Shown here piece by piece: positions 33,214-35,300 of a stretch of DNA of 35,300 nucleotides. The position numbers and the translations under genes are program-made. The notes beneath the pieces were generated by a model. That model was not told the DNA's origin. It saw only the letters and a program-made list of their open reading frames with translations, and did not search any database. The stretch's first letter is position 1, and each line of letters starts with the position of its first letter. The stretch spans positions 1 through 35,300 of the forward strand of contig CALKZS010000181.1 in NCBI GenBank assembly GCA_938002835.1. The letters run 5' to 3'. Origin of the DNA: an uncultured Dokdonia sp. (GTDB taxonomy: Bacteria; Bacteroidota; Bacteroidia; Flavobacteriales; Flavobacteriaceae).

Positions 33214-34611
33214 ATGCATACACTAAAACTTTATTATGATAAACTAGACACATTTCTAAGAGAGCTTTCTAGCGCTACTGGATTACCTTTAGTATTTCTG
33301 CTTATAGGAGGAGGACTTTTCTTATTAATATATTGTCGTTTTTTGCCATTTAGATATGTTGGTCACGCTATTGCCGTATTAAGAGGGAAGTATGATAATA
33401 AAGAAGATGAAGGAGAGATTTCACATTTTCAAGCACTTACTACAGCATTAAGTGCTACGGTAGGTATGGGAAATATAGCAGGAGTTGCCGTAGCTATTTC
33501 AATTGGCGGTCCTGGAGCAGTATTCTGGATGTGGTTAAGTGCCATTGTGGGTATGGCAACCAAGTTTTTTACAGGCTCACTAGCGGTAATGTATCGTGGT
33601 AAAGACAGTGAAGGAAAACTTCAAGGAGGTCCTATGTATTTTATCACAGAAGGAATGGGAAAAGCTTGGAAACCCCTTGCTGTTATTTTTGCTATTGCAG
33701 GATTAGTAGGAGCATTGCCTGTATTTAATGTAAACCAGCTTACTCAAGCAATTAATGATATTTTACTTGTTCCACAAGAAATTGAAGTTGGATTTAAAAC
33801 CAATGTAATTATAGGCATTATATTAGTAGTTATTACTGCAATTGTGATTTTAGGTGGTATAGATCGCATTTCAAAAACAGCATCTAGAGTAGTTCCATTT
33901 ATGGTGCTTGTTTATTTTATTGCTGTAGGAGCGATACTTATTATATATCTCGATGAGCTTCCTAAGTATATTGGTCTAATTTTCACAGATGCATTTTCGG
34001 CAAATTTTTATAAAGGAGATCCAATTTTTGGAGGAGTAGTGGGAGCTCTCATTGTATTAGGAATAAAACGAGGAGCCTTCTCAAATGAAGCCGGTGTAGG
34101 AACAGCTCCTATGGCTCACGGTGCCGCAAAAACAGCACAACCTACGCGTGAAGGTTTGGTGGCGATGTTAGGTCCTGCAATTGATACCCTTGTGGTGTGC
34201 ACACTCACGGCATTAGCTATTTTGGTGACAGGTGTATGGCAAACGACAGCTAATAATGGAGTGAGTTTGACAGCTTCCGCTTTCGCGAAAGCGTTATCAC
34301 CAGAGGGAAAATATATCTTGTTAGTATGTATTTCAGTGTTTAGTATCTCGTCACTGTTTTCATATAGTTATTATGGAACCAAATGTTTGAGTTTCTTATT
34401 TGGTGCACACAATAAAAAATACTATCACATCATATACATTGCTAGTATATTATTAGGGGCAACTACCTCCTTAGATATGATGATAAATCTTATAGATAGT
34501 TTTTTTGCCATTATGGCGATACCTACAATGTTTGCTACTCTTTATCTAGCACCGAGAGTGATGAAAGAAGCCAAAACCTATTTTAAAGAACTCAGACAAT
34601 CATCTAAGTAA
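33214..34611 (+). CDS. Alanine/glycine:cation symporter (AGCS family)
   Basis: 465 residues with about 11 membrane helices; sodium-coupled uptake of alanine or glycine. Seen are LTTALSATVGMGNIAGVAVAISIGGPGAVFWMWLSAIVGMATKFFTGSLAVMYRGKDSEGKLQGGPMYFI, the AGCS signature with the conserved substrate-site residues, then KRGAFSNEAGVGTAPMAHGAAKTAQPTREGLVAMLGP. Residues around 356 (TASAFAKALSPEGK) come from a 16-bp palindrome at 34279-34294, in the loop between two helices. The 3' end overlaps the convergent Coa1-like gene by 12 bp. Confidence 0.94.
   Translation: MHTLKLYYDKLDTFLRELSSATGLPLVFLLIGGGLFLLIYCRFLPFRYVGHAIAVLRGKYDNKEDEGEISHFQALTTALSATVGMGNIAGVAVAISIGGPGAVFWMWLSAIVGMATKFFTGSLAVMYRGKDSEGKLQGGPMYFITEGMGKAWKPLAVIFAIAGLVGALPVFNVNQLTQAINDILLVPQEIEVGFKTNVIIGIILVVITAIVILGGIDRISKTASRVVPFMVLVYFIAVGAILIIYLDELPKYIGLIFTDAFSANFYKGDPIFGGVVGALIVLGIKRGAFSNEAGVGTAPMAHGAAKTAQPTREGLVAMLGPAIDTLVVCTLTALAILVTGVWQTTANNGVSLTASAFAKALSPEGKYILLVCISVFSISSLFSYSYYGTKCLSFLFGAHNKKYYHIIYIASILLGATTSLDMMINLIDSFFAIMAIPTMFATLYLAPRVMKEAKTYFKELRQSSK
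34279..34294. repeat. Palindrome CGCTTTCGCGAAAGCG in the AGCS gene
   Basis: Perfect 16-bp copy, read as SAFAKAL in a loop of the transporter. Confidence 0.92.
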
Positions 34612-35028
34612 TTTGATGGTGTGTTTTTCTGGTTTTTTTAATCGTACATCTATAGAGTCGTGTATCCATTTTTTATCAGACCGATGAGCATAAATATCGA
34701 TCATTCCAGAGCCTTTGTTTCCTTTAAGAGGTACTGTCACTCGTATGGTTTTTCCATCTTCGTGTATGAGTACATCTCCTTCTATGATACTTCCAGCTTC
34801 TAGTTCTGTTCCAAAAATAGAAGTCACCTCTGTGTTATTTTGCGCTTTTTCTTTAGCTTTCTCAATAAGTTCTGGATCTGCCATTGCAGTTCCCATTCCT
34901 GTAATGATGTCTTTTGAGATTATAAAAACAAAAACAAGTAATAGTGCTACAAATGTTACGGGTACTATCCATTTCCAGTTTCGGTAAAACCAAAGTTTTG
35001 GAGGAAGAAGCTCGTTATTATAAGACAT
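34600..35028 (-). CDS. Coa1-like (cytochrome oxidase assembly factor-type) membrane protein
   Basis: 142 residues. One membrane helix near the N terminus (about 17-38, WKWIVPVTFVALLLVFVFIIS), then a periplasmic domain with NTEVTSIFGTELEAGSIIEGDVLIHEDGKTIRVTVPLKGNKGSGMIDIYAHRSDKKW. This pattern of a small GxP...G, strand-rich domain with KGxxGxG...A....KW resembles the Coa1/TIM21 superfamily proteins of Bacteroidetes. A role in respiratory complex assembly is suggested by name only. Its ATG directly follows a hairpin plus U-run (35029-35067). Confidence 0.65.
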   Translation of the reverse strand: MSYNNELLPPKLWFYRNWKWIVPVTFVALLLVFVFIISKDIITGMGTAMADPELIEKAKEKAQNNTEVTSIFGTELEAGSIIEGDVLIHEDGKTIRVTVPLKGNKGSGMIDIYAHRSDKKWIHDSIDVRLKKPEKHTIKLLR

Positions 35029-35067
35029 AAAAAAGGTAGATTGTTTATAGTAACTAAACGATCTACC
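35029..35067 (-). terminator. Terminator-like hairpin directly before a start codon
   Basis: On the minus strand GGTAGATCGTTTA (35067-35055), loop GTTACTA, TAAACAATCTACC (35047-35035) pair over 13 bases with one G-U, followed by six U (35034-35029) and then the ATG of the Coa1-like gene. It may terminate an upstream gene outside the window or act as an attenuator of this gene. Confidence 0.65.
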
Positions 35068-35092
35068 TGTATATCTGTTGCAAAATATTAAA

Positions 35093-35299
35093 TAACGTGA
35101 GTTCGATTTAATACTTACTGTATATCAATTAGTTATAAAATAAATCAACTTACAAGTTTACTTTGATTATAAAAAATGAGTTTTAATTAACTAAAAACGT
35201 AAAAATCTGACTTACATTTCAATAAACAACAAGTAGCAAAGACACAAAACACCTAATAATCAAATAATTATCTTGTTTTCTTATATCGAACTCACGTTA
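35093..35299. mobile_element. MITE-like element bounded by 15-bp inverted repeats
   Basis: TAACGTGAGTTCGAT at 35093-35107 and its exact reverse complement at 35285-35299 enclose 177 bp of very AT-rich DNA with no ORF of note. Size and structure fit a miniature inverted-repeat element. The right flank is cut by the window end, so a target duplication cannot be checked. Confidence 0.6.
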
Positions 35300-35300
35300 A

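Overview
This is an AT-rich chromosomal segment that reads as a marine member of the Flavobacteriaceae. The support is a PorV2-type outer-membrane protein, short lipoproteins with Bacteroidetes-style signal peptides, promoter-like TAnnTTTG elements, frequent TTG and GTG starts, and IS982-type transposon debris. A Dokdonia-like genus is my impression from the dispersed palindrome GCTTTCGCGAAAGC, not something proved here.

Layout. (1) 1-9430: the 3' end of coaD, then a complete tryptophan operon on the minus strand in the order trpL (leader peptide)-trpE-trpG-lipoprotein-trpD-trpC-trpF-trpB-trpA, plus an unrecognised 292-codon gene coupled to trpA. Expression is very likely controlled by ribosome-mediated attenuation: an 18-residue leader peptide with three consecutive Trp codons precedes a terminator and a mutually exclusive antiterminator. 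(2) 9432-11514: a YceI-like secreted protein and two thioredoxin-fold proteins. (3) 11647-12529: genomic debris, made of an IS982 remnant with recognisable terminal inverted repeats and a decayed comM/yifB 3' end. (4) 12557-16051: a 5-oxoprolinase operon (NRAMP-like transporter, pxpA, pxpB, pxpC). (5) 16037-17820: a small hypothetical gene and an aldehyde dehydrogenase. (6) 18015-25715: the isoleucine/valine cluster ilvD-ilvB-ilvN-ilvC-methyltransferase-ilvA. (7) 25720-35028: housekeeping and hypothetical genes (porV2, pssA, SAM hydroxide adenosyltransferase, an ABM-domain protein, phoH, purC, an alanine/sodium symporter and a Coa1-like protein). The window ends in a MITE-like inverted-repeat element.

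The most unusual aspect is repeat biology. The four junctions trpA/B, trpB/F, trpF/C and trpC/D each hold arrays of small hairpins. Most stems keep a CTTC/GAAG-type loop, and stem sequence varies with compensatory changes. An exact 19-bp spacer recurs four times. Next to these, TrpF has lost its own stop and runs through a repeat-derived linker into a complete GIY-YIG nuclease domain, which ends directly at the next hairpin array. A related perfect palindrome, GCTTTCGCGAAAGC, occurs about every 2.5 kb. It lies mostly inside essential biosynthetic genes and is read as AFAKA, LSRK or FRES depending on frame. Together this suggests, as inference, a REP-like mobile repeat family with a GIY-YIG protein as a possible partner, or a genome-wide recognition signal.
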